DNA from: Unio delphinus
Lineage: Eukaryota > Mollusca > Bivalvia > Unionida > Unionidae
Assembly: GCA_029339505.1 (NCBI GenBank)
Contig: JAQISU010000069.1
Span: 8,745,501-8,809,500 of the forward strand
Length of the DNA: 64,000 bases
Direction: 5' to 3'
A program made the position numbers and the translations under genes. How positions within the stretch are numbered: the first letter of the stretch is position 1; each line of letters starts with the position of its first letter. Shown here in pieces: positions 21,717 to 30,185 of the stretch. The notes below the pieces were generated by a model, which was not told the origin of the DNA, ran no database searches, and saw nothing but the letters and a program-made list of their open reading frames with translations.

Positions 21717-22678
21717 ATGGTCAATGAAGCATTAACGACCCGATTGGCTCGTGAGCGACTAGATGCAATTAAGAAATTTATACCAATTCGCGACTCTGTA
21801 AGAAATAAACTGCAACAACGACAGAGTTTCCAAACTGATTTTGCTCTGGGGTCTGAAGAGTTGTTTAAACCAGTAACCACAGCAACGAAAGGAGTAGAGC
21901 GTGCTTTACTGGGAGATGGTCCCGAGACGGGAAAATCTGTTATTGGTGAGCTTGAAAAACTAGCAGCGAAAACTGAACAAACAAAACAAATAGAATCAAA
22001 GAGAACAGTAGATGATTTACGCATGAGATTTAACGAAGAAGGGTTAGCAGCAATTGATGAGACTGATCCAACAGAAATTCCTACGCTTGTTGTTACGTCC
22101 TATGAAGACAGAAAAAAAATGTTGAAACCGGAACATCATAAGTTTGTTAAGAATTTCACTAACTGGGCTGATATATTCTATAAAATCAAAACTGGAAAAA
22201 GTAAAAAAAAACAGATAGTGCATCATACATTGAATATATCAGGATGGTGGATCACGTGTATAATCAATACGAAGAGTTTAAACAACAACAAAAACCGCCA
22301 AGATTGCAAAGAAAGCGACAGCAACCTGCAAAGAAAATATCTTTTTCACCTAAAAAACAACAACTACCACCTGATGATGATGATGATACTCTTGATTATT
22401 TACAAACCACGGATACAGACAAACTAGATGAAGCAGCTGGTTATAGCGGAAGTGGATTAGGAAATCCAAGGATTGGAAACACTTGTCCTGATAGTGTTAT
22501 CAATGATATATCACGATTAGATGTTCTCATCGGAGGAAAACGAGCTGGAAATAACTCTCTAGAAATAATTAATGAAGCAGCTGATATCTGTAAACGGTTA
22601 TTTGCCGGCGGTATCATAGATATCAAAACATATCGAGATTTCATTGACGAGTTAGCAAATGGGTATCATAGCGATTAA
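21717..22678 (+). pseudogene. Structural protein of unknown function, split by a -1 frame change at an A9 tract
   Basis: The first frame starts MVNEALTTRLARERLDAIKK (21717) and is helical and charged; the second (about 22211-22678) has QPAKK, a DDDDD run, GYSGSGLGNPRIGN and LIGGKRAGN. The register changes by -1 at 22203-22211 (A9), where the phase allows A_AAA_AAA slippage; beyond it the first frame soon turns to low-complexity sequence. About 320 residues in total. LIGGK fits the adenain-type (M/I/L)XGG-X cleavage consensus, suggesting a precursor cut by the element's protease (inference). A hairpin (AACAAT/ATTGTT) follows the stop by 2 bp. Confidence 0.5.
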
Positions 22679-22711
22679 ATAACAATTGAAAACACTATTG
22701 TTTTTATAATA

Positions 22712-23008
22712 ATGATTATACACTACAATCATGATAAACCAACCCTCGTCTATGTAGTTAATTCACGGTTTCCAGTTTATAGAGCATACTACGGAGATGG
22801 CCTCGGCAAGACCATTTTAGGATTCTTTTCAAGAACAGCCCCAAAAGTGATGCCGTTAGCTAAACAACTAGGAATGAAAGCCATTGATGTTATTCGTGAT
22901 AAGGGTATTAGTACTGTTGGAGATCTTGCCGGGAAAGCGTTTTCAACTGCGAAGGATAAAATAACATCATTAGTGAGTCGAAAAAAGAAACCGTTACCGT
23001 CTACATAA
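22712..23008 (+). CDS. Small capsid-associated protein with Gly-rich amphipathic helix
   Basis: 98 residues. After a short N-terminus comes YYGDGLGKTILGFFSRTAP, then helices and a basic tail (VSRKKKPLPST). Proteins with a G-x-G-x-FF..lfR..P segment followed by a repetitive amphipathic helix are common as minor capsid or core proteins in Polintons; the exact counterpart is uncertain. It is followed after 3 bp by the basic peptide gene, so both probably share a transcript. Confidence 0.55.
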   Translation: MIIHYNHDKPTLVYVVNSRFPVYRAYYGDGLGKTILGFFSRTAPKVMPLAKQLGMKAIDVIRDKGISTVGDLAGKAFSTAKDKITSLVSRKKKPLPST

Positions 23009-23011
23009 GAA

Positions 23012-23152
23012 ATGCCTGCAAGTGTTAGTAAAATAATAAATAACGCAGTAGATGAAAAACTAGCGTCGATGGTAAATCAAGAGGACCAAAATAACATGAC
23101 AGCAAACATGATAGCAGGAAGTGGCTTTAAAAAACCACGTAGAAAGCGCTAG
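23012..23152 (+). CDS. Small basic peptide conserved between copies
   Basis: 46 residues, starting MPASVSKIINNAVDEKLASM and ending GSGFKKPRRKR. Too short for usual gene callers, but the same start (MPASISKIINNAVD) is kept in copy 2b at about 40350, in the same place before the major capsid gene, which supports a real gene. IAGSG fits the adenain consensus (M/I/L)XGX-G and would release the KKPRRKR tail; a condensing core peptide like adenovirus mu is an inference. The stop lies within the palindrome CGCTAGCG. Confidence 0.6.
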   Translation: MPASVSKIINNAVDEKLASMVNQEDQNNMTANMIAGSGFKKPRRKR

Positions 23153-23206
23153 CGTTTTTCACGATGAAATGGAAAATCCGATTTAGACTCTGATAAATAG
23201 AATAAA

Positions 23207-24622
23207 ATGTTCAAAAGGTCACCTGATCCAGCATTTGATATGGATGCCCCAGTGCGTAAAGATGATTCTGTACGCGATTTTCAATTTTATTCTTATCACG
23301 CAGTACAACCAGATCTCCGATCACGAATTGAACTTCAAGTTCATGATACCAGTAAATACTTTTTGCCTTGTGAAGCGTTTATTGAAGTAGAAGGAGAACT
23401 TGTAACAAATGTTGCAGCTGATACCCCATATGACATTAGCCCAACTACCCGAGTTGGTTTTGTTAATAACGGTATCATGGCGTTATTTGAAAGCGCTAGA
23501 TATCTCATTGATGGAAAAGAAATTGAATCCATTGACCGTGAAGTTGATGTGGCTACAACAATCATAGGGTTAGCAAGATATTCTGATGATTATACAAGAT
23601 CAGCGGGTCCATCTATGATGTTTGCAAAGGATATTACTGATAACGCTGAACACAACCAGTATTCTAGAGTCAAGGCAACACAAGTCACTGCAGTTAATCC
23701 AGCACCAGCCGGATATACAAGACCACCTGGTGATTTTGATGTCATAAATACTATTACTACTTACAATCTAGGATTTGCAACACGTGTATCAACATTACAA
23801 GGACAGCGTCGACAATTTTCATGTGCAATTCCACTGCATCATATATTCGGATTCTGTAGAAACGTCCGAAAAGTTATTTATGGAGCTAAACACACAGTAG
23901 CGCTTGTACGAAAGGGTACTGATAATGATGCATTATGGCGTGATGCTGCTGTTCCTGATGGTAAAGTCGTTTTAACAAAACTATCATTGTGGATGCCAGT
24001 GTTAACTCCATCAATTACCGCAGAAGGAAAATTGTTATCATTTATGGACCAAGGAGGAAAGTCGTTATTGAGTTGGTTATCAGTGACTACGGATACTAAA
24101 CAAGACAATGTTAATGGTACATTCACATGGCACCTGGCATCAAAACAAGGAGTTTCAGCTCCACGTCATATATTTATTGCATTACAGAATGCTGCGCGAG
24201 TTGGTGATCAACAACGAAGTCATATGATATTTGATCAGTTAGGTGTTAATGAAGTCTCGCTGAGAATAAACGGACAGCAGGAACCATCTGAAGATGTGCA
24301 ACTTGATTACGGTCAAAATCATATTGCACGTGTCTATCATAACCTGTTGTCATTTATGGCACGTGATCAAAATGTGGATACCGGTTTGCAAATATCACAA
24401 TGGGATTTCAAAAGCCTCTATCCGATTTATTACTTTTCACTGGAACATCTTGATTTAACAAGACAATCTGTCGTTGATATACACTTCAGAGCCCGTGTAA
24501 CCCGTCCTGGTGCTGTTGCTAATTATAGAGCGGTTGCTGTCATTCTCAGTGATAAATCAATGCTACTTGAAGGTGTTGGTGGAAGAATGAGAGTGGTAGA
24601 TGCACCAGTGGAAAATATGTAA
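23207..24622 (+). CDS. Major capsid protein (double jelly-roll, Polinton type)
   Basis: 471 residues, fully open. It would form the pseudo-hexameric capsomers. The N-terminus MFKRSPDPAFDMDAPVRKDD is followed by the pattern seen in Polinton/adintovirus hexons: SKYFLPCEAFIEVEGELV (about 45-62), VNNGIMALFESARYLIDGKE (about 86-105), then a Gly/Pro-rich loop, IPLHHIFGFCRN (about 207-218), and a second jelly roll with YPIYYFSLEHLD near 405-416. Shorter than many Polinton capsid proteins. Copy 2b carries a broken homologue with the same start. It has its own hairpin after the stop and is the best preserved structural gene. Confidence 0.82.
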   Translation: MFKRSPDPAFDMDAPVRKDDSVRDFQFYSYHAVQPDLRSRIELQVHDTSKYFLPCEAFIEVEGELVTNVAADTPYDISPTTRVGFVNNGIMALFESARYLIDGKEIESIDREVDVATTIIGLARYSDDYTRSAGPSMMFAKDITDNAEHNQYSRVKATQVTAVNPAPAGYTRPPGDFDVINTITTYNLGFATRVSTLQGQRRQFSCAIPLHHIFGFCRNVRKVIYGAKHTVALVRKGTDNDALWRDAAVPDGKVVLTKLSLWMPVLTPSITAEGKLLSFMDQGGKSLLSWLSVTTDTKQDNVNGTFTWHLASKQGVSAPRHIFIALQNAARVGDQQRSHMIFDQLGVNEVSLRINGQQEPSEDVQLDYGQNHIARVYHNLLSFMARDQNVDTGLQISQWDFKSLYPIYYFSLEHLDLTRQSVVDIHFRARVTRPGAVANYRAVAVILSDKSMLLEGVGGRMRVVDAPVENM

Positions 24623-24625
24623 TTG

Positions 24626-24643
24626 AAAATCCGAAGGATATTT
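24626..24643 (+). terminator. Hairpin 3 bp after the major capsid stop
   Basis: AAAATCC - GAA - GGATATTT: a 4-bp core stem, one mismatch, then A:T pairs; loop GAA as in the minus-strand ATPase hairpin. A second tight palindrome CCATTGAATGG follows at 24645-24655. Confidence 0.4.
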
Positions 24644-24688
24644 CCATTGAATGGTTTTACGATTTAGAATCAATCAATTATGTATAAC

Positions 24689-25279
24689 ATGTCATATAGT
24701 GTTATTAGTGTTGCGTTAACTCCTGGTCAAATCAAAAAATTGCAATCAGAATCGGCTAAAAAATGTGGAACCACAATCACGTTGAAACCTAATCAAATGA
24801 CTGGTGGGGCAAATAAATTATCGCTGACAACTCGTCAAGTGAAACATTTCAATGATGCTTTCAAGGATAAAAAAGGAGTTCAGATCACACTCTCTTCGGC
24901 TGCTATCAAAAATATGATAAAAACAGGTGGTATATTTCCGTTGTTTGCTGCAATACCAGCATTGGTTGCGGCAGCAGCCCCAGCAGTAGCAAAAGCGGCC
25001 GCATTGGGGGTAGTTGGAGGCTTGGGAACAAAAGCGGTACAGAACATTGCTGAATCATATGAACCGAAGAAAGGTCAAGGGTCTAAAAAAAAGGGAAAGG
25101 GTCTAAGACTACCAGGAACCCCATATTCATGGTACAGCGGAAAGGGTTTAAGACTACCAGGAACCCCGTATTCATGGTACAGCGGAAAGGGTCTAAGACT
25201 ACCAGGAACCCCGTTTTCATGGTACAGCGGGAGATCCGTTCACGGATCAGGCCTGAGACTACCAGGAACGGTTTATTAA
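24689..25279 (+). CDS. pVI-like minor capsid protein with C-terminal 15-residue repeats
   Basis: 196 residues from the ATG at 24689 (MSYSVISVALTPGQIKKLQS); the in-frame ATG at 24680 is less likely because copy 2b starts MSYSHASVTLTPGQ. Two LT..Q-type segments (LTPGQIKKL, LTTRQVKHF) precede a hydrophobic Ala-rich helix (LFAAIPALVAAAAPAVAKAA), a layout seen in Polinton/adintovirus pVI-like proteins. MTGGA fits the adenain consensus and is kept in copy 2b (MSGGQ). The C-terminus has three 15-residue repeats, KGLRLPGTPYSWYSG, and a partial fourth, against a single unit in copy 2b. The protease gene follows after 20 bp, a pairing like that of adenovirus hexon/protease genes. Confidence 0.68.
   Translation: MSYSVISVALTPGQIKKLQSESAKKCGTTITLKPNQMTGGANKLSLTTRQVKHFNDAFKDKKGVQITLSSAAIKNMIKTGGIFPLFAAIPALVAAAAPAVAKAAALGVVGGLGTKAVQNIAESYEPKKGQGSKKKGKGLRLPGTPYSWYSGKGLRLPGTPYSWYSGKGLRLPGTPFSWYSGRSVHGSGLRLPGTVY
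25096..25230 (+). repeat. In-frame tandem repeat, 45 bp x 3
   Basis: Units at 25096, 25141 and 25186 differ at only a few positions and each encodes GLRLPGTPYSWYSG or a one-residue variant; a degenerate unit follows to 25279. Copy 2b (about 42120-42196) has one full and one short unit, so the array expanded in element 1. Confidence 0.9.
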
Positions 25280-25299
25280 TTCAGAAATCTATGGTTCCA

Positions 25300-25728
25300 A
25301 TGTCCAATTTTGATTTAATGGATGCTGCTAAAAAACTAGTGATTAAAAATTTCAGAGGTGTTTTTATGAAAGATCAATTACCACATCAACCAAACAAAAC
25401 TGAAATAGGTATTATTAATCTCGATAACAGCACCGGACCTGGAACTCACTGGGTTGCATACGCTATTGATCCACGTGGGATTGTCTATTTTGATTCATAT
25501 GGATTAGCCCCACCAAAAGAGTTTATGCATTATATAAAAACCCTTCCAATGAAGACTTGGTATTCTACGCTACCAACACAACAAATCAATGACCCACCAA
25601 TATGCGGCAGTGAAGTATTAAATGTCCTTGACGCTATTTCTAACTCCTTGGGTAACCCAAGGGGAAAACCACCACACATTGTCGTAAATGACTACACTAG
25701 TAATCGCTTTTTAGAGAGAGATATATAA
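25300..25728 (+). CDS. Adenain-like cysteine maturation protease
   Basis: 142 residues, open. The Ulp1/adenain fold triad is visible: H50 in GTHWVAYAID, D65 in VYFDSYG, C102 in PPICGSEVL, with the oxyanion Gln/Asn just before (TQQIND, 93-98). It would cleave capsid precursor proteins during virion maturation. Start ATG 25300 (MSNFDLMDAAKKLV) is preferred to 25291 because copy 2b begins MSNFHLQDAAKKLA. The open frame extends upstream in antiregister through the pVI repeats, but that part is a shadow. It lies between pVI-like and fibre-like genes, with short gaps of 20 and 6 bp. Confidence 0.85.
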   Translation: MSNFDLMDAAKKLVIKNFRGVFMKDQLPHQPNKTEIGIINLDNSTGPGTHWVAYAIDPRGIVYFDSYGLAPPKEFMHYIKTLPMKTWYSTLPTQQINDPPICGSEVLNVLDAISNSLGNPRGKPPHIVVNDYTSNRFLERDI

Positions 25729-25734
25729 AATATC

Positions 25735-26654
25735 ATGATTGATATTTGGGGAAGACCTCTGAAACCCAAACCCGATGACACTGCAACTCCTGATTCTATC
25801 AAGGATATAAAAAAAAAATTAAAGATGAAATCGCTGAGACGTTGAACTAAACAAGTGTTGTCCCGAATGAAATAGTTGTATTTCAAGACAAACAGGGTAA
25901 ATTGAAATCCAGTAATATTTCTCTGGATGATATTTTGGTTAAACAACAAAACGCAATCGAGAACACCGTTGCGCTATTTTCCGATCAAGGTAAACTCAAA
26001 CCGGGTGTACTTTTTTCGACGATTACAGATCGATTTACAAACCACGATAAAAAATTTGAAGATCATTTAAGAAACTACAATAGTTTCCGTAGAAATGTCG
26101 TTCATAAGTTCTTTGGATCCCCAATTGTAGTTACACCATCTATCGCTGAAATTAAAACGTTTATAGATGATCAAAAGGTTATCAACGAAGCAACAAAAAC
26201 AACAACCGACGCCATTGATAAATTTATTGGAACCCCGTTAGATAAAATTGAACTAAAACTCCCTGATATTAAAAAATCCATCGATGAGACGAAAACCTTC
26301 ATCGAAGGCATCAAAGGGGATGCAACGAGGATGATAACAGTCATTGAAAAAACAAAAATTCCTCATGAGAAAACCAACAACGTAGTATACACAATCAAAC
26401 ACGGATCATTTGAGTGGACACCTGAAAACAACAAATTAGACATCACTGCAACAGTTAAGGGTATTTATCGATTAACAATAGTGACAACGACTCAATTTAA
26501 TATTTCATCGTCCAGTTCATCCGGGGTCAATAATACGATTTCAACGATCATCGACAAGGATACAACTGAACAGTTCACGTTAATAGCTACTGATACAAAT
26601 TTGGTTAGGGTTACAACAACGTGGTATGTGGAATTCGTAGCGGATTTAAGTTGA
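25735..26654 (+). pseudogene. Fibre-like protein, broken near the N-terminus
   Basis: The start MIDIWGRPLKPKPDDT (25735) is conserved in copy 2b (MIDIW). The register shifts by -1 at an A10 tract (25809-25818); shortly after, the continuing frame meets a TAA near 25848, and the long open frame then runs to 26654. The body has helical, heptad-like repeats each with a DKFIGTP/HKFFGSP-type turn, and the C-terminal about 80 residues look like a beta-sandwich (GSFEWTPENN, VKGIYRLTIV, VTTTWYVEFVADLS). A trimeric stalk plus receptor-binding head is inferred from this layout and gene order, not from a recognised family. A perfect 7-bp hairpin begins at the base after the stop. Confidence 0.5.
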
Positions 26655-26671
26655 AAATTGCAAAGCAATTT
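26655..26671 (+). terminator. 7-bp hairpin at the fibre-like gene stop
   Basis: AAATTGC - AAA - GCAATTT starts at the base after the TGA. At the homologous place in copy 2b the stem sequence is entirely different (AAATCC - ATA - GGATTT), also starting at the base after the stop. Confidence 0.55.
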
Positions 26672-26716
26672 CACTAACGGTTTCAATTGAAAACGCTAGC
26701 GTATTTAAAATAAAAA

Positions 26717-27346
26717 ATGATTTCATCATCGCAATATCGCTATGATCAGGTCAGAGAGTATCAAACTAGACTCAAAACCTTGTCTGAGGAGTATGAATTG
26801 AAAATTAAAAAATATCGCAGGAGAATTACCGCAATTGATGTTACTGTGTACGCTGTGAGTGGTGTAATCACTGGAGCTGGTATTATACTGTCTTCAGTGA
26901 CAATGATGGCCCCGATAGCTGTTCCAATTTGCATTTCTTCGGCAACAACAATCGCTGGAATAATTTCAATAATCACAAAAAAAATATCATCATGCAGCCA
27001 ACGGAAACTACAAGACTACATAATTCAATTTCATGTTGTGTCCACTGCATACTCGCAATTATCCTCATTGATATCGTCATCGCTCGATGATACAATTATA
27101 TCAGAGAGTGAGTTTTCAGCGATGGTAGATATATATGATTCTGCGATGTCAAAATTAGAAATACAACATGAGTATAATAACAATGACAACACAGATGGAA
27201 TTACTTCAACAAATAGTGGAGAACACAAAACCAGTACAAACAAGCATGATCTCAATAACCTCAACGAATCCAGAATTCAGTGTGAATTTCCCCTCTCCGG
27301 TCCCAGTGAAGGAAATCGCGCTAGCAAAATTACGAGTATACCATAG
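26717..27346 (+). CDS. Membrane protein with coiled coil, function unknown
   Basis: 209 residues from ATG 26717. A charged N-terminal helix (YQTRLKTLSEEYELKIKKY) is followed by a long Gly/Ala/Ile-rich hydrophobic region (about 48-90) able to form two membrane helices, then a helical region and a polar tail. The last 179 bp overlap the next gene in another frame. Copy 2b keeps the coiled coil, the hydrophobic region and the overlap around QHEYNNN, so the arrangement is old. Membrane-active virion component is a guess; I do not recognise the family. Confidence 0.5.
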   Translation: MISSSQYRYDQVREYQTRLKTLSEEYELKIKKYRRRITAIDVTVYAVSGVITGAGIILSSVTMMAPIAVPICISSATTIAGIISIITKKISSCSQRKLQDYIIQFHVVSTAYSQLSSLISSSLDDTIISESEFSAMVDIYDSAMSKLEIQHEYNNNDNTDGITSTNSGEHKTSTNKHDLNNLNESRIQCEFPLSGPSEGNRASKITSIP

Positions 27347-28541
27347 TTGGCCAAATATCAGATCAAAATCATTTGGTGGTCAACAACCGAATAATTCCCT
27401 GGTATTTGCAAATAAGAATAAAGACGACGGTACCCCAGACTGGAACGTTGTTTCCATACCAACCGGATCATACCAAATTGAACAAATCAATAACGAATTG
27501 CAACGTAGAATAAAATCGATTACTGGAAAAGAATCAAAAATAGCTATAACAGTTCATGAGCCAACACTATCATCTGCCATTGAAATAAGCACAGAGGGTT
27601 ATGTCGTAGATATCTATCAAAGCTCAATAAGAACAGTACTAGGATGGCCTGAATTACCACCCGGAGGAAAAACCGTTAAATTACCAGAACCACAAAAAAC
27701 CGATTATGTCACAGACAGGACAAAATCTGATAATCCAGTAAGGAGTTATAAAGATTATGATAAGTCATATTTTTTCATTAGAGTAGAATATGATGAAAGA
27801 GTACGACTTATTCATCATCTTGCTAACCGGGATAAAATCACTGAAAATTTCACAGCTTTCAATAACGATATTTCGTTGTTGTTTATATCTCTTAGATCCG
27901 GCACTCTCACCCGAGATGAATTTATCAGTGTCGTAGAAACATGTAACAAAATCATCAATGACATGGAAACATTTCATTCACAAATTATTCAAGAAGTATT
28001 AGGTGACAGTAGTCCTAAAACAAGAGATTTATTTGCAATATAATATAGGATCCGCATAGGAGATATTCCAACATTCAAACTTCCAGGATATAATATCTCA
28101 GAACTACAAAAATCTCTCGATGATGCCATCGATGAAGGTTTCAAAAAAATCCATGATACGTGGAAAAAAACACCATCACAACCACAAACAACTATCCTCA
28201 AACATAATAATGACCCAGATGGTGGTTGCAGGCATATTGCTCCGTTCAATGTGAATATTTCAACGGTGATTGCGCTCAATTTAGTATGTGATGTGATCGA
28301 AGGAAGCTATCAAATTAATCTAGAACGATCAAATCAAGCTCAGCAAGGATATATTTTGTATTCATTTGCACCAACAGCTCCTCCAGGGTTTTTAATAATT
28401 GAGTCTCCGGTGAATCCAGTCTATATGCGATGTCATAATAATTCATTAACCAGAATTAATTTCAAACTCACAGATCAGTCTAATAATCTGATTGATTTAC
28501 AAGAGGAGGTTTTACAAATTAGTCTATTTGTGAAATCATAA
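27168..28541 (+). pseudogene. Penton-like jelly-roll protein with helical insertion, interrupted by one stop
   Basis: The first frame (27168-28043) has MELLQQIVENTKPVQ, then LAKLRVYHSWPNIRSKSF and IPTGSYQIEQINNEL, a pattern common in Polinton minor capsid (penton-like) proteins. After an in-frame TAA (28041-28043) the same frame continues with DIPTFKLPGYNISELQKSLD and a C-terminal beta-rich part (GYILYSFAPTAPPGFLIIE, RINFKLTDQSNNLIDL, LQISLFVKS). About 240 residues of mostly helical sequence separate the two halves of the jelly roll, in copy 2b too. Initiation may be at the in-frame ATG 27183, since copy 2b aligns from about there. Last gene before the right TIR. Confidence 0.6.
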
Positions 28542-28570
28542 ATGATTTTCGTCCCCAGACAAGGTCTCGA

Positions 28571-28759
28571 ACACGATATCGTATCGGACTGGATAAAATA
28601 TTCGGTTAACCTAGAACTGAAAGTTCTAGCAGCAGAGAGGGTGAGTGACAACGACGTTGCGACGCGAATGTTTTCAAACAAGGGTCAGAGACTTATTTTT
28701 TCGCGAGAAGGGTCAAGTGTTATTTGGAGGGGGTATAATCAAAAATAAAAACAAAAAAT
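28571..28759 (-). repeat. Right terminal inverted repeat of element 1
   Basis: Exact reverse complement of 12272-12460. It therefore includes a second copy of the last codons of the ATPase gene (encoding RYRIGLDKIFG and the stop) with no gene attached, and the 8-bp hairpin at 28611-28629, which would also lie downstream of the penton-like gene. The 26 outermost bases found at the left end (12246-12271) are missing; after 28759 comes unrelated AT-rich sequence. Confidence 0.95.
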
Positions 28760-29967
28760 ATATATACTAAAGAGCACAATATTGTTTCTATATTTCTTTA
28801 AGAATATTCATGAAATTCGGAGCATATGTAAGCAATGGTTTTGTAGTATCATCTGATATCTTGTTGATATGTACTCTCTGCTTGATAAATCTGGCTCTGT
28901 ACAGGTTACTGCAACAGCAAAAGTTCTCGAGGAAAAAAACATGTTGAGAATTTGTTTTCCCTGTTAGGTGTTTACAAAATGTAGGCTACTTCTGTTTGAT
29001 ATTTGAGATATTTGGAACATTAAAAAGTGGTTTGCCGTTGATGTCATGTGACTATTAGACTTGGGACGTCTAAGGCTGAGAGATTTTTGTAGTCATGTGA
29101 TGAGCAGTGCAAATGGCAAGTACCATGTCAGGTTTCACCTATGCTGAAGTTTCAATGTGCCTGTCATTGAATTTAAGATATTACAATTACATGTCTTGCA
29201 ATTTCTGAGACAAAAACTCATTTTCAAAAAACATTTGTTAAAATTTGTTAGGACCGCTAATAAGCAGCTACCAGATACCACTACCGTAAGGTGGGAGTGA
29301 TTCCAGTGTTTGAGTAGGCAGGTGACTCAGACCTATCACCTCTGGGTCAATGTTCAGAAAGGAAACAATTAGTGGGAATATTAAGAAGTCCGAATTAAAA
29401 GGCAGACTCCCATTCCTTATAAACAGTGTCGAGTCAAATTTGTAGTCTAAAGTGTTGACTCTGTGAGCGGAACATTGGTGCTAAACTATAACACGGTTAT
29501 GTGTAGGTTGAAGTATTTGGTTCAGATCTTAATTAGGTCAGAGGAGACATAGGCGATTGACATTCCTTGTTTTATGTATTAAGAAATGATACTAAAAGTT
29601 CAGGACTAGTTTATTGCATTACAAGCAGGCATGTTGATTTTACAGAGAATGTAATGCTTGTCTAAACAGTAGTATATAACTCTGAAGGTATTTTTAATCA
29701 ATATTTGAATTAACTCTTTGCGTTTAAGTCATTTTAAGTGATTGCATTTAACCAAAAATTGTCTTAACTAGTTTCACTTGGTTGATACATATTGTAGTTC
29801 TGTTTTGTATTGGCTCAGATTAATTAACGGTTTAAATACTTAATACACGTGCTACATTTTCCAAAACATAACAAGATTTATGTGACCTCTATTTCATCCT
29901 GACTCTAAAATGTATAACGCTTCATCAAACAATGGTGTGCATTTTAAAAAAATAAGCATTTTAGTAT
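28760..29967. other. Non-coding, host-like DNA
   Basis: No frame with recognisable content and no clear repeats apart from low-complexity stretches. Confidence 0.5.
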
Positions 29968-30185
29968 AAGTTAACAGCTTCTGAATTCACTTGAGCTCTT
30001 CTATTTACGCAAATCAGTCGTCTGCTGTGCGCTAAAACGTCTTAACACCAAGGAGAAAAGGCACATAATAAGACTCTTGGAAGAGCTTTTGATCAGTATA
30101 TGGTATATCGCTATTCAATAGCGTGAATATCTGTTTAAGGGGCTTGGCAGGTTTTAAATTAGCCAAAATTTGGCTAATTTCTACA
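29968..30185 (+). repeat. Dispersed repeat R2, second copy
   Basis: Matches 10121-10345 in the same orientation, ending with the palindrome TTAGCCAAAATTTGGCTAA. A further palindrome of the same type (AGCCACAATTTGGCT) lies at 30236-30252. It directly precedes the element fragment 2a. Confidence 0.65.

Larger units (their letters stand above)
12246..28759. mobile_element. Element 1: near-complete Polinton/adintovirus-like endogenous element
   Basis: About 16.5 kb bounded by 189-bp inverted repeats (12272-12460 and 28571-28759) that are identical base for base. It carries integrase, PolB-helicase-HNH, packaging ATPase, PLA2 protein, major capsid, penton-like, pVI-like, protease and fibre-like genes, the gene set of Polintons/adintoviruses. 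The left end has 26 further bases starting AGCAGCAGAGAGGGTGA. Copies 4 and 5 end in exactly this sequence next to host DNA, so 12246 is taken as the true left terminus; the right end lacks those bases. A target-site duplication therefore cannot be read. Several genes carry stops or frameshifts, so this copy is probably non-autonomous. Confidence 0.88.

Noticed and set aside
23341..24126. Antisense frames inside the major capsid gene
   Set aside because: Shadows of a well-supported gene on the other strand.
25129..25299. N-terminal extension of the protease frame through the 45-bp repeats
   Set aside because: Out-of-register shadow of the pVI-like repeats; copy 2b and the ATG at 25300 support the shorter start.
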